From positions 1 to 64,000 of the forward strand of contig CAIYBN010000120.1 in assembly GCA_903924465.1 (NCBI GenBank): a stretch of DNA of 64,000 nt, written 5' to 3'. Each line of letters opens with the position of its first letter. Positions within the stretch are counted from its first letter, which is position 1. Positions 16,701 through 26,500 of this stretch are shown one piece after another. The DNA comes from an uncultured Myxococcales bacterium. Lineage in GTDB: Bacteria > Myxococcota_A > UBA9042. The notes under the pieces are model-generated. The model made no database searches and was not told where the DNA came from. It was given only the letters and a program-made list of their open reading frames with translations. The translations under genes were made by a program, and so were the position numbers.

Positions 16701-19224
16701 CGGGCGACACCACCAGCCCCGCGGCGTAGAGGTCGATCCCCGCGGGCGGCGGCACCAGCTGAAGACCCAGCGTGTACTGGGCTTTGGCGTTCGTCTCGTG
16801 CGGGTAGACGCGAATCAGGTACTTACCGGCCGTGGGCACCGTCAGCGCCGACGCGGTCTTGTTCATCGACAGGATCTTCTCCGAATCGAGCAAGGTCGTG
16901 CCATCGGGCGCGTAGAGATCCACGTCCAGATCCGCCGGCACGGGCGTCGTCCACAGCGGCGCGGTCACGGCCAGCGTCGCGATCAGCGTCCAGCCTTGCG
17001 GAACATCGATGGAATACCAGTCCTCGTTGCCACAAGAGCCGAGCAATTGCGTCGGGTCCGTCGGCGCGGGAACGGCCGTCGCGGGCGAATCGTTGCTGGC
17101 TGGCGCGAGATCGTAGGGATCCTCGTAGCAACCACCTTTCGGGTTCAGTACGGTGACTTTGCTCAAGGAGCCCGCAGCGTTATTCGCCTTGTTCTTGTCC
17201 TTGTCGAGCTGATTGTCGCCGTCCAGGATGACGCACAACGTGTAGGCGCTGACGCTGTGATCCAAGCCTGCAGGAATGGTCACGACGTCGGCCACTTGCA
17301 GCACGTCCAAGCCTTCCACACCGCCAGAGACGACTTTGTTCAGGAGAATCGCCTGGCCGCTCGCCACCGCCGCCGCAGAACAAACGCCATTCGCTGACAA
17401 GGCGTACCACGTGTTCGACGCGCCTGAACCCGTCGTGCCGTCGTTGTGGATCGCATAGCTGATCTTCAACTGCCCACCCGCATACACCTGCGCGGGATGG
17501 AACCCGATGTCGCTGGGCCAAATGTCGACGTTGGCGGTCGCGGTGATGATGAGATTATCGAAGATCTTGACGTTGTTGGTCTCATCCAGTTCGATGATCT
17601 TGTTCGCAGGGTCGAGGAACAGGTAGACGAACCAACCCTTGATGTTCGCAACCGGAGTCGACGCGCTGATGGTCACGATCTGGGACGCCGTCAATTCCTC
17701 GCCAACCGCAAGCGGGTTGATGGTAAACGACGTCTTGTTCATCACGCACATTGCTTCCGAAAACGCCTTGTCCTGGCAGAAATAGATGGTCGCCGGGAAC
17801 GGCTCGGTCTGCTTCGTGCCGGTATTCTTGACGTGATATTTCACGCTGACCGTGCCGTTCAAGTATGTGCCCTTGGGCTGCACGGTCATGTCCAGCAGCG
17901 CCAGGTCCTCACCTTGCTTGACGAACAACTTCACCGTCACCGTGTTGCTCGTCACGGCAATATTGTTGTTTTCATTGGTCTCATCGATCTTGTCCAGGAC
18001 GTCGATCTTGGCAATCAGGTAGTAGTTGCCGTCCGGCGTGTTCTTGGGCACCTGCAACGCGTACATCAGCGGCAACGTCGCGCCAGGAGCCAGCTTGAGC
18101 AGCGTCGAGTTCGCCAGATCCGTCAGCATCGTGTCGACTTGCGACGGATCATCCGCCGGCTTGGACGGGTCAAAATCCAGCTTCTGATCCTGGCTCAGGA
18201 ACACCGCGTACTTGACCTGCTTGGCTTCACCGGCACCAATGTTCGAGACATTTTGCGTGTAACTCAGTGAATCGCCTGGTGAATAGGTCTTGGTCGAATC
18301 AAACACCGGCGCGGAAATCGTCAAATCCGGCTTCGACGCGTGCGCCGTGTCAATCGTCAGCGCATCTGTAGCGTAGGCAATGTTGTCTTCTCTATTGAAT
18401 TCATTGACCACTTTTCCCTTGTCCGCCCAGACAAAGACGTAGTAGGTCGTGTTGTCCTGCACGCTGGCCGGCACCTTGAAATGCACCGGCGGCAGCGAGT
18501 CCGGCAGTTTCAGCGCGCCAAAATCGACAAACGCCGCGTTGGGCATACCACTTGGCATGCCGGGCAGCGTAATGTTGTCGACGAGCGTGTCGCCGTCATC
18601 GATCGTCGCGTCCGTCGACAGGATGATTGCCGTGTCAAACGGCTGGGTAATCGCGTCGCCATCGTTGCGCAGCGCAAAAGTAATGGTCACGTCGTCGCCC
18701 GGCGCCACAACGAGCGGCGAGATGATGTGAATCTTGGAATTTGGATCTTCAATACTCAAGTCCGCGGGATCATTGACCTGAACGGTTGTCCTCGCGTTGG
18801 CCGTGACCGTCTTGGACGCGGGCTTCCAGCTGATGGTCGCCTGGATCGGATAATTGCCCTTGGCCATGTAAGTATGCTGGACGTGATCGCCGCCTTTGGT
18901 CTCCTCGGCACCCAGGTCGTACGGATTGCTGACGTCACCGTCGCCGAAATCCCACACGACGAACAGTTCGGACTTGTCCACGCCCGTGACCGTCAGCGTG
19001 AGATCAACCGGCAGCGGCGCATTGCCGCTGGGCGGCGTCACGACGATCGACGCGCCCATCGTCGGCACTTTCAGGACGTCTGGCGCGGACACGTCCACGG
19101 TCGCGTCCGCGCTGACAGCCGGCGGACTCGAGCAGCCGCCGAGCGAAGCCACCAGCCCGACTGACACCAGCGCCAAAGCGCGTGCGCGAAGCGAGAGTCC
19201 GACCACGTCTGCAAACCATGCCAT
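13702..19224 (-). CDS. Giant multidomain surface lipoprotein (PKD, CARDB, PPC, Cys-rich repeats)
   Basis: This 1840-aa protein has a type II signal peptide ending in the lipobox-like 'ASLGGC', so it should be a lipoprotein. Next comes a PKD domain (about 55-140, 'VWDFGDGDVSNPYDLG...HTYMAKGNYP'). Several CARDB-type modules follow ('PDLTISAPVFDSTKTYSPGDSLSYTQNVSNIG' and relatives), with interspersed pre-peptidase C-terminal-like modules ('EDWYSIDVPQGWTLIATLAVT', 'DWYKVKLTAGQTLTVTMAFD'). From about residue 1425 to the end there are tandem Cys-rich units of the 'C(D/N)DGNxCTxDxCD' type. Such proteins are common on Myxococcota cells. Function is unknown; adhesion or matrix binding would fit the domain make-up. 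Confidence 0.85.
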   Translation of the reverse strand: MAWFADVVGLSLRARALALVSVGLVASLGGCSSPPAVSADATVDVSAPDVLKVPTMGASIVVTPPSGNAPLPVDLTLTVTGVDKSELFVVWDFGDGDVSNPYDLGAEETKGGDHVQHTYMAKGNYPIQATISWKPASKTVTANARTTVQVNDPADLSIEDPNSKIHIISPLVVAPGDDVTITFALRNDGDAITQPFDTAIILSTDATIDDGDTLVDNITLPGMPSGMPNAAFVDFGALKLPDSLPPVHFKVPASVQDNTTYYVFVWADKGKVVNEFNREDNIAYATDALTIDTAHASKPDLTISAPVFDSTKTYSPGDSLSYTQNVSNIGAGEAKQVKYAVFLSQDQKLDFDPSKPADDPSQVDTMLTDLANSTLLKLAPGATLPLMYALQVPKNTPDGNYYLIAKIDVLDKIDETNENNNIAVTSNTVTVKLFVKQGEDLALLDMTVQPKGTYLNGTVSVKYHVKNTGTKQTEPFPATIYFCQDKAFSEAMCVMNKTSFTINPLAVGEELTASQIVTISASTPVANIKGWFVYLFLDPANKIIELDETNNVKIFDNLIITATANVDIWPSDIGFHPAQVYAGGQLKISYAIHNDGTTGSGASNTWYALSANGVCSAAAVASGQAILLNKVVSGGVEGLDVLQVADVVTIPAGLDHSVSAYTLCVILDGDNQLDKDKNKANNAAGSLSKVTVLNPKGGCYEDPYDLAPASNDSPATAVPAPTDPTQLLGSCGNEDWYSIDVPQGWTLIATLAVTAPLWTTPVPADLDVDLYAPDGTTLLDSEKILSMNKTASALTVPTAGKYLIRVYPHETNAKAQYTLGLQLVPPPAGIDLYAAGLVVSPAATFPGGLIKVKLQAANLGNTPAGDVTVHLFLSTDQKFSASDAWLVDIVVPSVGAAAAFSAERTVELPVVPGGQWYVLASLNLAPNVAEANTSNNLTVSNPLQLNTQVSCASDSYSGNHTADSAASLPPITASYPSLNVCPGLEDWFRLEIPNGKAFSAKVGWTYQPGKGLVGVQIVDASKTGVVAGSANTQNTIAKLPYVQSGGTYYVHVYVLPESGGALPYDYQLDIAVAEPDPTDVCLADYYEPNNSWQSGQSLGCGTAAQTLCLGDEDWFHITLAANEQVVLSYDNPAFLLRVFGNPNLAPIKTLSSPGLLTFVAPADGTYHVQMSYKVAGQKPASFAYTFKVDGGNGVDLIASIDSVFPGQIVQGEDVYLTVTLSNACKDVAGAFAYAYYYSTDAILDPSDPLLGTHEIADGLGSKAYVKRDDKAIIPLTAVPGPAFVILAADSSNTVAETQELNNNASASITVIPLCIADALEPNGAPEIAANLPSGKTEALSLCPYDLDWYKVKLTAGQTLTVTMAFDQAKGDLDMRLYKVAQFGQPVAVAATKSAPEVFSYTADATTTYYLRINGFNGDAAGYTLFTCIGDGFACVECANNSQCAVGQACDPTSTLCTVCTNDAECLDGDPCTNDTCVAGLGCLHLPTDATCSDGMVCTVGDTCAQGVCLSGPATDCDDANVCTNDTCDPTTGCQHAFNTANCFDGDACSTGDSCSGGVCVSGSGTLNCDDGNVCTADSCSGPVGCQHSGLSGGTCSDGNACLLGEACSSGVCLSGAATPDCNDGLACTTDACDPASGCVHSPFSGACNDGDPCTAVDTCIGLNCVGALKLDCDDGNPCTADACAGILGCTHTGISGATCNDGLFCTGLDVCASGTCVGTANGKCDDSNVCTGDTCSEVTGCGHSNLAGTPCTDGNACTDGDVCAGGTCTPTGVTSCNDSNACTLDGCDAVQGCSHTVIPCNDGNDCTTDLCDPSTGCGSIALPDNTTCTTGTCQAGICTP
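13720..14930 (-). repeat. Coding tandem Cys-rich repeats
   Basis: The 3' part of the giant lipoprotein gene is made of imperfect repeats of roughly 90-130 bases, each encoding a unit such as 'CDDGNVCTADSCSGPVGCQ'. On the plus strand they show as recurrent 'cacg.gttgccgtcgtcgca'-like segments. Units differ at many positions, so they are old duplications, not recent copies. The same unit type is found in the 1235-aa lipoprotein gene at 38554-42261. Confidence 0.8.
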
Positions 19225-19364
19225 GCCAACACCTGTTCGATACCGAATGCGCGCACGCGCGGCAAAACAACGCGACTTCCGCCTTCAGCGGCCAATCCAG
19301 CTAGCATATCGTAGCCCGAGGGCAATCGCTACCTCTTCCTGACGCACTGCGTTATGCTTTCCCT

Positions 19365-20687
19365 GTGGAAACTGTCGCACGCGTCTATTTGCCGCCCACA
19401 CCCGCCTGTCAGGCAGCGGTCGCTGTTGTCCGGCACTTGCGCGGTGCCGGCCATTCGGCCTACCTGGTCGGTGGCTGCGTCCGCGACTTGCTCCTGCATC
19501 TCTCGCCAAAGGATTTTGACGTCGCCACCAGTGCCCATCCGCCTGAAGTGCGGGGGCTTTTTCGCCACGTCGTGGAAGTCGGCGTGGCGTTCGGCGTGCT
19601 GCGGGTTCACCAGCGCGATCCCGACGACACGTTGCACGAGATCGAAGTCGCGACGTTTCGCGCCGAGGTCGGCTATACGGACGGACGCCGACCAGATGAA
19701 GTGCGCTTCACCGACGCACGCGAAGACGTGTTGCGCCGCGATTTCACCATCAACGGCCTGCTCTGCGATCCGCTGGATATCCGCGACCATCACGCTGCCG
19801 TGGTGGATTGGGTCGGTGGAATCGCCGACTTGCGCGACCGCCGGCTGCGGGCGATTGGCGCACCGCGCGAGCGTTTCACGGAAGATGCCCTGCGCCTGCT
19901 TCGGGCACCACGCTTTGCCGCTCGTTTCGATCTGACCCTGGAGTCCGAGACTGCCGAGGCGATCCGCGCGCTTGCGCCCACGCTTGCTCGCGTGTCGGCC
20001 GAACGCGTGCGTGACGAACTTCAGGCGATGCTGACCGTTGCAACCGGACCGCGGGCGTTGGAGCACATCGCCAAGCTGCAACTGGGCGACGTGTTGTGGC
20101 CGGAGCTCGTCGCGTTGCCGAACGGCCAGGTCCACGCCGCGTCGCGCCTCGCTTGGGCCCATCAAGCAGTTGCCCAGCTCCGCTCGGCGCCGTCCGGGCA
20201 CAAGCTGGATGAATCGATCGACCTGCCGCTGGCGCTGGCGGTGGTTCTGCACCCCGTGCGCGCGGCGTGGACGCCGGAGCGGCTGGCGGAGCGGCTGAAA
20301 CTGGCGCGGCACGAGATTCGCCGCCTTGCAACGATTTGGCAGATCGCCGATGCGCTGCCGCGCCCGATGGTCAACGTGGCGCAAGTTCAGCGGACTCCCG
20401 AATGGATGCGGCTGCTGCGCCTGGCCGATGCCGACGCCGCGTTGGTCCTGCGTGGCTCATTGGAGCCCGACCTCGCAGTCGCGCAATTGCGCCTCGATCG
20501 GGCGCAGGTGCCGCGCGCAGATTGGTCGCCGGCGCTCTTTGTCACGGGCGACACACTGCGTGCACTTGGGCGGCGGCCTGGTCCGCAGTTTCGGGCCGCG
20601 CTCGCCGCCGCGGAGGACGTGCAGCTTCTGGGCGGCAACGCGCAAATGGCGCTGGCGGCCGCGCTGGCGGCGATGCCCGCTGCGTGA
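19365..20687 (+). CDS. CCA-adding enzyme / poly(A) polymerase family nucleotidyltransferase
   Basis: This 440-aa class II nucleotidyltransferase shows 'YLVGGCVRDLLLHLSPKDFDVATS' (the GG motif and the catalytic DxD), 'RRDFTINGLL', and 'RFTEDALRLLRAPRFAARFDL', the RxxxDxxRxxR-type motif at the neck. Members either add CCA to tRNA 3' ends or polyadenylate RNA; the family cannot be split on these motifs alone. The need for CCA addition is shown locally, because tRNA-Leu and tRNA-Phe in this window lack an encoded CCA. The start is a GTG at 19365. It is divergent from the giant lipoprotein gene and 57 bases upstream of coaD. Confidence 0.88.
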   Translation: METVARVYLPPTPACQAAVAVVRHLRGAGHSAYLVGGCVRDLLLHLSPKDFDVATSAHPPEVRGLFRHVVEVGVAFGVLRVHQRDPDDTLHEIEVATFRAEVGYTDGRRPDEVRFTDAREDVLRRDFTINGLLCDPLDIRDHHAAVVDWVGGIADLRDRRLRAIGAPRERFTEDALRLLRAPRFAARFDLTLESETAEAIRALAPTLARVSAERVRDELQAMLTVATGPRALEHIAKLQLGDVLWPELVALPNGQVHAASRLAWAHQAVAQLRSAPSGHKLDESIDLPLALAVVLHPVRAAWTPERLAERLKLARHEIRRLATIWQIADALPRPMVNVAQVQRTPEWMRLLRLADADAALVLRGSLEPDLAVAQLRLDRAQVPRADWSPALFVTGDTLRALGRRPGPQFRAALAAAEDVQLLGGNAQMALAAALAAMPAA

Positions 20688-20744
20688 TTCTTGCCAGCCC
20701 GTGACGCTCAGCTACCATGCGTACCAGTTGGTCTGGAGGACCTG

Positions 20745-21248
20745 ATGCCGCATGCGATCCACACCATTGCGTTCTACCCGGGTTCGTTTGACCCGCTGAC
20801 CAATGGCCACCTGAACATCATCCAGCGCGCCCTGCGGGTTTTCGACCAGGTGGTGGTGGCGATGGCACAAAACGTCAACAAACGCGCGATGTTCACGTTG
20901 GAAGAGCGACGCGAGTTGGTGCAGACGTGCTTTGCCGACGAGCCGCGGGTGAGCGTCGTGATTTTCGAAGGCCTGATGGTGGAAGCCGCACGCGCGCATC
21001 ACGCGACCGCGGTGCTGCGCGGGCTGCGGGGCGTCGCGGATTTTGAGACGGAATTCCAGATGGCCACGATGAACAACGTGCTCGCGCCGTCACTGGAAAC
21101 CGTGTTCATGATGACGGAAAAGTCCCACTTCTTCGTGAGTTCGCATCTGGTGCGCGAAGTGGCTAGCCTGGGCGGCGACATCAGCCCGCTGGTGCCCGAC
21201 GCCGTCAATCAAGCGTTGCTCCACCGGATGGTGCGCAAGCCATCGTAA
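20745..21248 (+). CDS. coaD: Phosphopantetheine adenylyltransferase
   Basis: This 167-aa enzyme transfers AMP from ATP to 4'-phosphopantetheine in the penultimate step of coenzyme A synthesis. It has 'FYPGSFDPLTNGHLNIIQRA' (the (T/S)xxH-type nucleotidyltransferase motif), 'LRGLRGVADFETEFQMATMN' and 'FFVSSHLVREVASLGGDIS', all hallmarks of CoaD. Length is normal. The ATG at 20745 follows a GGAGGA at 20735-20740, which decides it against the ORF-track start. It follows the CCA-enzyme gene on the same strand. Confidence 0.95.
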   Translation: MPHAIHTIAFYPGSFDPLTNGHLNIIQRALRVFDQVVVAMAQNVNKRAMFTLEERRELVQTCFADEPRVSVVIFEGLMVEAARAHHATAVLRGLRGVADFETEFQMATMNNVLAPSLETVFMMTEKSHFFVSSHLVREVASLGGDISPLVPDAVNQALLHRMVRKPS

Positions 21249-21251
21249 CGC

Positions 21252-21584
21252 TCAAAAAGGCCGCTTGAGCGCGCCTTTGATGATGCGATCCACGAAATCT
21301 TGCTTGAAATCAAGGCCTTCGTAGTTGATGCTGCGCCGTGCCACGACGTAGAAGACACTCGGCTTGTAGATGCGGCCTTCGATCTCGATCGGTCCCGCCA
21401 GTTCTTCCCCGCCGCCGGCGCCGCGATCCACGTCATTGACCTTGATATTGCCAGTGCCCTTGCTGCCCTTGAGCTTGCTCTTGCGCTCCGGCGCCTGTTG
21501 CGCCGATGCCACGCCACAAAGCGCCGTTGCGGCCAGCACGCACAGCACGATCACCTGATTTGCAACTCGTTTCCAGCAGTTCAT
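21252..21584 (-). CDS. Small exported protein, last gene of the TPR operon
   Basis: This 110-aa protein has a signal peptide ending 'CGVASAQQAPE', then a Gly/Lys-rich linker and a compact C-terminal part, 'IEIEGRIYKPSVFYVVARRSINYEGLDFKQDFVDRIIKGALKRPF'. An AGGAGG lies six bases before the ATG at 21584, 16 bases after the stop of the TPR lipoprotein; the ORF track starts it far upstream in the wrong context. By position behind AglT-like and AgmU-like genes it could correspond to a small periplasmic gliding component (GltF/PglI position), but I cannot show homology. Confidence 0.7.
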   Translation of the reverse strand: MNCWKRVANQVIVLCVLAATALCGVASAQQAPERKSKLKGSKGTGNIKVNDVDRGAGGGEELAGPIEIEGRIYKPSVFYVVARRSINYEGLDFKQDFVDRIIKGALKRPF

Positions 21585-21600
21585 CAGCCCCTCCTGGCGG

Positions 21601-23544
21601 TTACGGTGGCGGTGGTGGCGGCGCATCGTCAGAAGGCGGCGGTGGCGGCGCAGGTTCAGCCGGCGGCGGCGTTGGATCGGCGGGTGGTGGCGGCGCTGGC
21701 TCGGCCGGTGGCGGCACTGGCGCTGGCTCGGCCGGCGGGGGAACGGGCGCTGGTTCCGCAGGTGGCGGCGCGGGCGCTGGTTCCGCAGGTGGCGGCGGCG
21801 TGGTGTCCGGCGGTGGCGGCGTTGCGCCGTCTGACGGCGGTGGCGGCGTTGCGCCATCGCTGGGCGGCGGTGTCGTGGTATCCGGCGGTGGCACGCCATT
21901 CTTGCGCGCTTCCTCTTCCTTCTTCGCGTCCTCTTCGGCCTGCTTCTTGCGCTCCGCTTCCAGCTTCTGGCGCTCTTCTTCCGCGTGCTGCTTCTTGGAC
22001 TCTTCCGCGTCCTTTTCGCCCTGTTCCTTCGCCTTGCGCTTGTCCTGCTCGATCTTGCGCAAGTTCGTCGCTTCCTGGATGTAGTCGCGCACCGGATCCT
22101 TCGGCTCCACGTTCGAGCCCTTCAGCTCCAGATACGTCTGGAAGTAGTCCAGCGCCCGTTGGAACCGTTCCAGATCCCCGCCGACATCGGTCATGGGATT
22201 CTCCATGTACAAGATGCCAAGATCAAAGTGGATCGCCGGATTGCGCGGATCCTGCTTCATCGCCCGATCGTATTCCGCCTTGGCCTTGTCCGCCTTCTGC
22301 GGATCGCGACTGATGCGCCACGCGCTACCCAGATTGACCCGCGCTTCCAACAGCGTCGGCTCGATTTCCAAAGCCTTGTTCAACGCCTCGATCGCCTCGT
22401 CCGCCTTCTTGGCAATGATCCAGCACACACCGAGGTTGTTCCAGGCTTCCGCATAGTCCGGCCGCGTTTGCGTCGCCTTCAGGAATTGGTTGCGGGCAAT
22501 TTCCACCTCATCGCGCTTGAGCGCCATCTGCCCGTAGAGATAGTAGATTTGCGCCATACCGGCATCGCGATCGATCGCCTCCGACCCGGGCCCACGCCAG
22601 CTACCACCACCGTGCGCCACGCGCATGGCATAGGCCTTCTTGCCTTTGTAGAGCGACTCATCCGCCCCTGGCGGCGCCTCGGCATCGCCGGTGTAGACCG
22701 ACCACGCGCGCTCCAATGCCGCATTCGCCAGACCTTCGCGCCCCATGGCCAGATAGGCTTCGCCCAAGGTCCGCATCAATTCCGGATTGTCCTGATCGAT
22801 CTTGATGCCCTTGATGCACTGATCGATCGCCGGCTGGTACTGCTTGTCTTCCACGAGCGCCCGCGCGCGCGCGGCCATCAGCATCACGTCCTGCGGCCGC
22901 GCGACCATGGCCTTGTCCACCGCATCCAGTGCCCGCGCCGCTTCATGTTTGCGCAGGTACAGCACCGACTGGAGCACAACAGCGCGTGAATAGGTTGGAT
23001 TCAGGACCACGGCATTCTGGACCGAGCTCTCCGCATCTTCGTAGCTGCCGGCGCGGTACTGGACGATCGCCAAGTTGTACCAAGCCGTCGCCGATTTTGG
23101 ATCGGCCGAAGTCGCCGCCTGCAAATGCTGGCGCGCTTCGAACAGGTTGTTCTGACGCAAGAAGTTCACGCCATCGTTGAGCTGCGCCTCGGCCGCGGAC
23201 GTCGTGAAACGAACATCCGCGGGCATGACCGGCGCACCGTTTTCGTCTTCGTCCTTCTTCTCGGTCGGCGTCGGCGCCGCAGCCAACGGCGATTCGGCCA
23301 CAGGCGCCGTCTCTGAGGCAGAGTCCGTCGGCGACGGCGCAGCGGCAACCGCGACTTCCACGGTCGGCGCCGCGGGCTGTTCCAGCGCGGGCGGCGGCGG
23401 CGCTTGCGGCAGCGAAGGTTCGTTGGGCTGCTGGGTCATGACCGGATTGTCGCCAGCGGTATCGGCGCCACCACAAGCCGACAAGCCACATGCGGCGGCC
23501 AAAAGCCACGTCAGCGAACGAAATGGCGGGAACTTCTTTTTCAT
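21601..23544 (-). CDS. TPR lipoprotein, AglT/GltE-like
   Basis: This 647-aa protein has a type II signal peptide with 'ACGLSACGGAD', a Pro/Ala-rich spacer, and then about ten TPR-type helical pairs (residues ~130-500; for example 'ATAWYNLAIVQYRAGSYEDAESSVQNAVVLNPT'). A charged coiled coil (KRKAKEQGEKDAEESKKQHAEEE) follows, and the C-terminal ~110 residues are mostly Pro, Ala and Glu. The arrangement resembles the periplasmic TPR lipoprotein AglT/GltE of the Myxococcus gliding motor (inference). GGAG precedes the ATG, which overlaps the upstream stop (ATGA). TPRs suggest a protein-protein scaffold. The proline tail may span or contact the cell wall. Confidence 0.75.
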   Translation of the reverse strand: MKKKFPPFRSLTWLLAAACGLSACGGADTAGDNPVMTQQPNEPSLPQAPPPPALEQPAAPTVEVAVAAAPSPTDSASETAPVAESPLAAAPTPTEKKDEDENGAPVMPADVRFTTSAAEAQLNDGVNFLRQNNLFEARQHLQAATSADPKSATAWYNLAIVQYRAGSYEDAESSVQNAVVLNPTYSRAVVLQSVLYLRKHEAARALDAVDKAMVARPQDVMLMAARARALVEDKQYQPAIDQCIKGIKIDQDNPELMRTLGEAYLAMGREGLANAALERAWSVYTGDAEAPPGADESLYKGKKAYAMRVAHGGGSWRGPGSEAIDRDAGMAQIYYLYGQMALKRDEVEIARNQFLKATQTRPDYAEAWNNLGVCWIIAKKADEAIEALNKALEIEPTLLEARVNLGSAWRISRDPQKADKAKAEYDRAMKQDPRNPAIHFDLGILYMENPMTDVGGDLERFQRALDYFQTYLELKGSNVEPKDPVRDYIQEATNLRKIEQDKRKAKEQGEKDAEESKKQHAEEERQKLEAERKKQAEEDAKKEEEARKNGVPPPDTTTPPPSDGATPPPPSDGATPPPPDTTPPPPAEPAPAPPPAEPAPVPPPAEPAPVPPPAEPAPPPPADPTPPPAEPAPPPPPSDDAPPPPPP

Positions 23545-26500
23545 CGAAGCTCCATATCCGGCTCAGGCAGCGTGCCCGACGGATCCATGATGAGCCGCTT
23601 CTCATCTTTCAGCAGCGGATACTCCTTGGGCTTGTACTGGTTGATCGCCTTACGCAATTCCGTCACCCACTGGTTCACCGCGCCCTTGGCCTCGGCGTCC
23701 TTCAACGCCTGCTCCAAGGACTTCATCGCGCGATCTTCAATCTGCTTGCCGAACTGCTCCAGGATGCCATCCAGTTCCGTCTGCTGTTCCTCGCTCAGGC
23801 CCTCGGGCTGCGGCGCCGTGTAGATCGTGCGCGCAAGGAACTGCAGCATCTTGGCGCGGTACAAGTAGGCGGCGTACGACCAGTTCTGCGAATTGAACTT
23901 GGTCACCTCTTTGTCGTACTCGTCGTACATACCGTTGCCGCGCTGCGTGCCCTTCTTCCCATCCGGCGTAACGAATTCCTTTTCCGGACCCAGGACCACG
24001 TCCATCTGGCCCTTGATCTGCTTGACCACGTCCGGCATCTGCTTCGCGGCCGTCAGCTTGGGATTGAGCGCCAGCTTGAACGCCATGAACGCGTCATACC
24101 GCGGCTTCATCAGCATGAACTGCGATTGCGCGGCCGCCGTCGACTCAGCCTTGCCGTTCAGCTCGTAGCCACCTTTGGTGAACGCTTCAAGGATGCGCTT
24201 GTACAACTTCTCGGCGTTCTTTTTGTCACCGCGCGATTCGTAAATGTCGGCGATCATGGCGTAGGCCTTGAAGACCTTGGACGAATTCTGCGTGTCCGCG
24301 GCGTAACGCGCGATGAAGGATTCCAGCGCGCCAATCTGGCCATTCACATCCCCGCGCTTCTGGAAGTTGTCCTGAATGCGCCAAGCGGATGCCACGACGC
24401 GCTTCTTCGCTTCTGGATCGCTGTCTTTTTCGTAGCGAGCGATGATTTGCTTGTCCAGCTCGTTGGCCAAATCCCAGTCGCTGTTGAAGAACGCCAGCTG
24501 CGCGGCATTCGTCAGGTACTTGGCGGCCTTCTTGGGCGCTTCCTTGTCAGTCGACTTGCTGGCGTTGTCGTACAGCAAGCGGAAGTCGGCAATCGCCTCG
24601 CGAATCTTGAAGAACTTGGAGTTGAGATCCGCGCGCATCTGCACGATTTCTTCCAAACGCTTCAGGTTCAGCTCTTTCTCCTTGGGATCGGTCGTGACGG
24701 CCGCGCGAATCTTGTCTTCCGCTTCCTTCAGCACTTCCACGCACGTGTCCCACTTTTCGCCGCGGTAGTACGCACGCGCCGAGTTCATCAGCGCCGCCTT
24801 CTGCCGCGACGTATCATCCACCGGAACCTGTTTGCGCAGGTTGTAGTACAGCTCGCCGGCCCGCGCGTACGTCGCCCGCGCTTCCGCCAGCATCTTGCCG
24901 GCCTGCTCCGGATCGGCGACGGTTTCAACAGCCGCCACTTCCTTGTCCGCTTTGGCCAGCGCGTTGTCACCGGCTTTGGCAATATCGCCCAACGCCTTTT
25001 CTTTCACGACGTTGCGGATAATTTCGCGGCTCTTCGGATCGCCGATGGCGTGATCTTCGCCCCACTGCGCCAGGTCCTGCAGCTTGTCGAAATCCTGCTC
25101 AATCGAGTACGACTCAATCAGATCCTTGTACGCTTCCTCAGCCAGCGTGGTCTTGGAGAACTTGTTCAGAATCCACCACAGCCGCTCGCGGGCCGACCAG
25201 AATTCCGTCTTGAGCTTGTCCGTCGCCGCGGCGTCGTTGTGATCGAACTGCCTGTTCTTGTAGAGCAATTCCGCCAATTGCAGCGCCAGCTTCGGGATGC
25301 GATCGGGATCGTCCTTGAACGCCTCATCCGTATTCGTGGCCATGTAATGGTCCACCAACTGCATCCACTCGACGACCATCGCGTCCATCGGCAGCGGCTT
25401 CACGTGGCACGTCTTCTGCTTGGTCGTGCTTTCTTCGATTTCCTTCTTGCACGCCTCTTCTTCCGCATCATCCGACGCCTTCGTCGGGCGAATGTCGGCC
25501 AATTGCAGCGCGTCCAAGTGCTCGGGATCGTCGGTCGGGTAAGACGCGCGGGCTTGCAGGATCAGCTTTGCGGCGCCCATCGCGGACATACCGGCTTCCT
25601 CGCGGTGGTCGACGTACTTCGGCGCTTCCGGCTTGCTGTCCTCCGCCAACGGCCGCGGACCTTTCCAGTCGCGGACCATCACGTAGTACTCGAGCGACCG
25701 GCGCATCGACTCGCAACCCTTCTTCACGGTCGGCACGATCGGCGCCGGCCACATCGGCGGCGCACCGTCGTCTTTGGGCGCTGCAGCCACAGCGGCAGCC
25801 TTGCCTTTGGCCGGCTTCGACGGCGGCGGTGGCGCTGCGTCCATCGGCATGCCTTTGCAGCGACTGCCGCCGAAGTACAGCGAGTCCGCAAGAATCCACG
25901 CGATGTCATAGGCTTTGGCCGATTTCGGATCCGCCTTCAGGATCGACTCAAATTCGTGCGCGGCGGCGGCGTACTTCTCCATCGCCTCGTCCATTTTGCC
26001 CGCGGCTTTCAGCGCCTGCGCCTCGCGCAACATCAGCATCGCGAACTCGCCGCGGTACTTGCTGGTCGTATCCTCGACCTGCTGGGCCAGATCCTTGTCG
26101 CCGCCCCACTTCTCAAACCACGCTGAGTCCTTGCCAAACATGGTCAGGTATTTCTGGCGCTCCAACGTCTGCCGGCTCTGATCGGCGAGCGACATCTTCA
26201 AGCAGATCAGCGCCGCGTTGAGCGCATCCGGCTTGAGCGGCTTGCTGCCGTCCTGGTGCTTCTTCAGCTGTTCGCGACAACCATCGGCCGCGGCCGCCAA
26301 AATGTCGATCGAACGAATGACCTTGCGCTGCATCGCCTGGGCTTCGCGCGACATCGGCCAGCGATCGATCGCGTAGCCATAGACCAGCACGGCCTGCCGG
26401 TAGTACTCGTCTTCTGACTGCTCATACAGCGTGTTGCCGTACATCTGCAGGATATCAAACAGGTACGGCTTGTCTCCGGTGGTCAAGTCGCGGCGCACAT

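Noticed and set aside
23490-26126. 878-aa plus-strand ORF within the TPR gene
   Set aside because: Antisense shadow of the 1420-aa TPR gene, with Arg/Leu/His-rich composition and no ribosome binding site.
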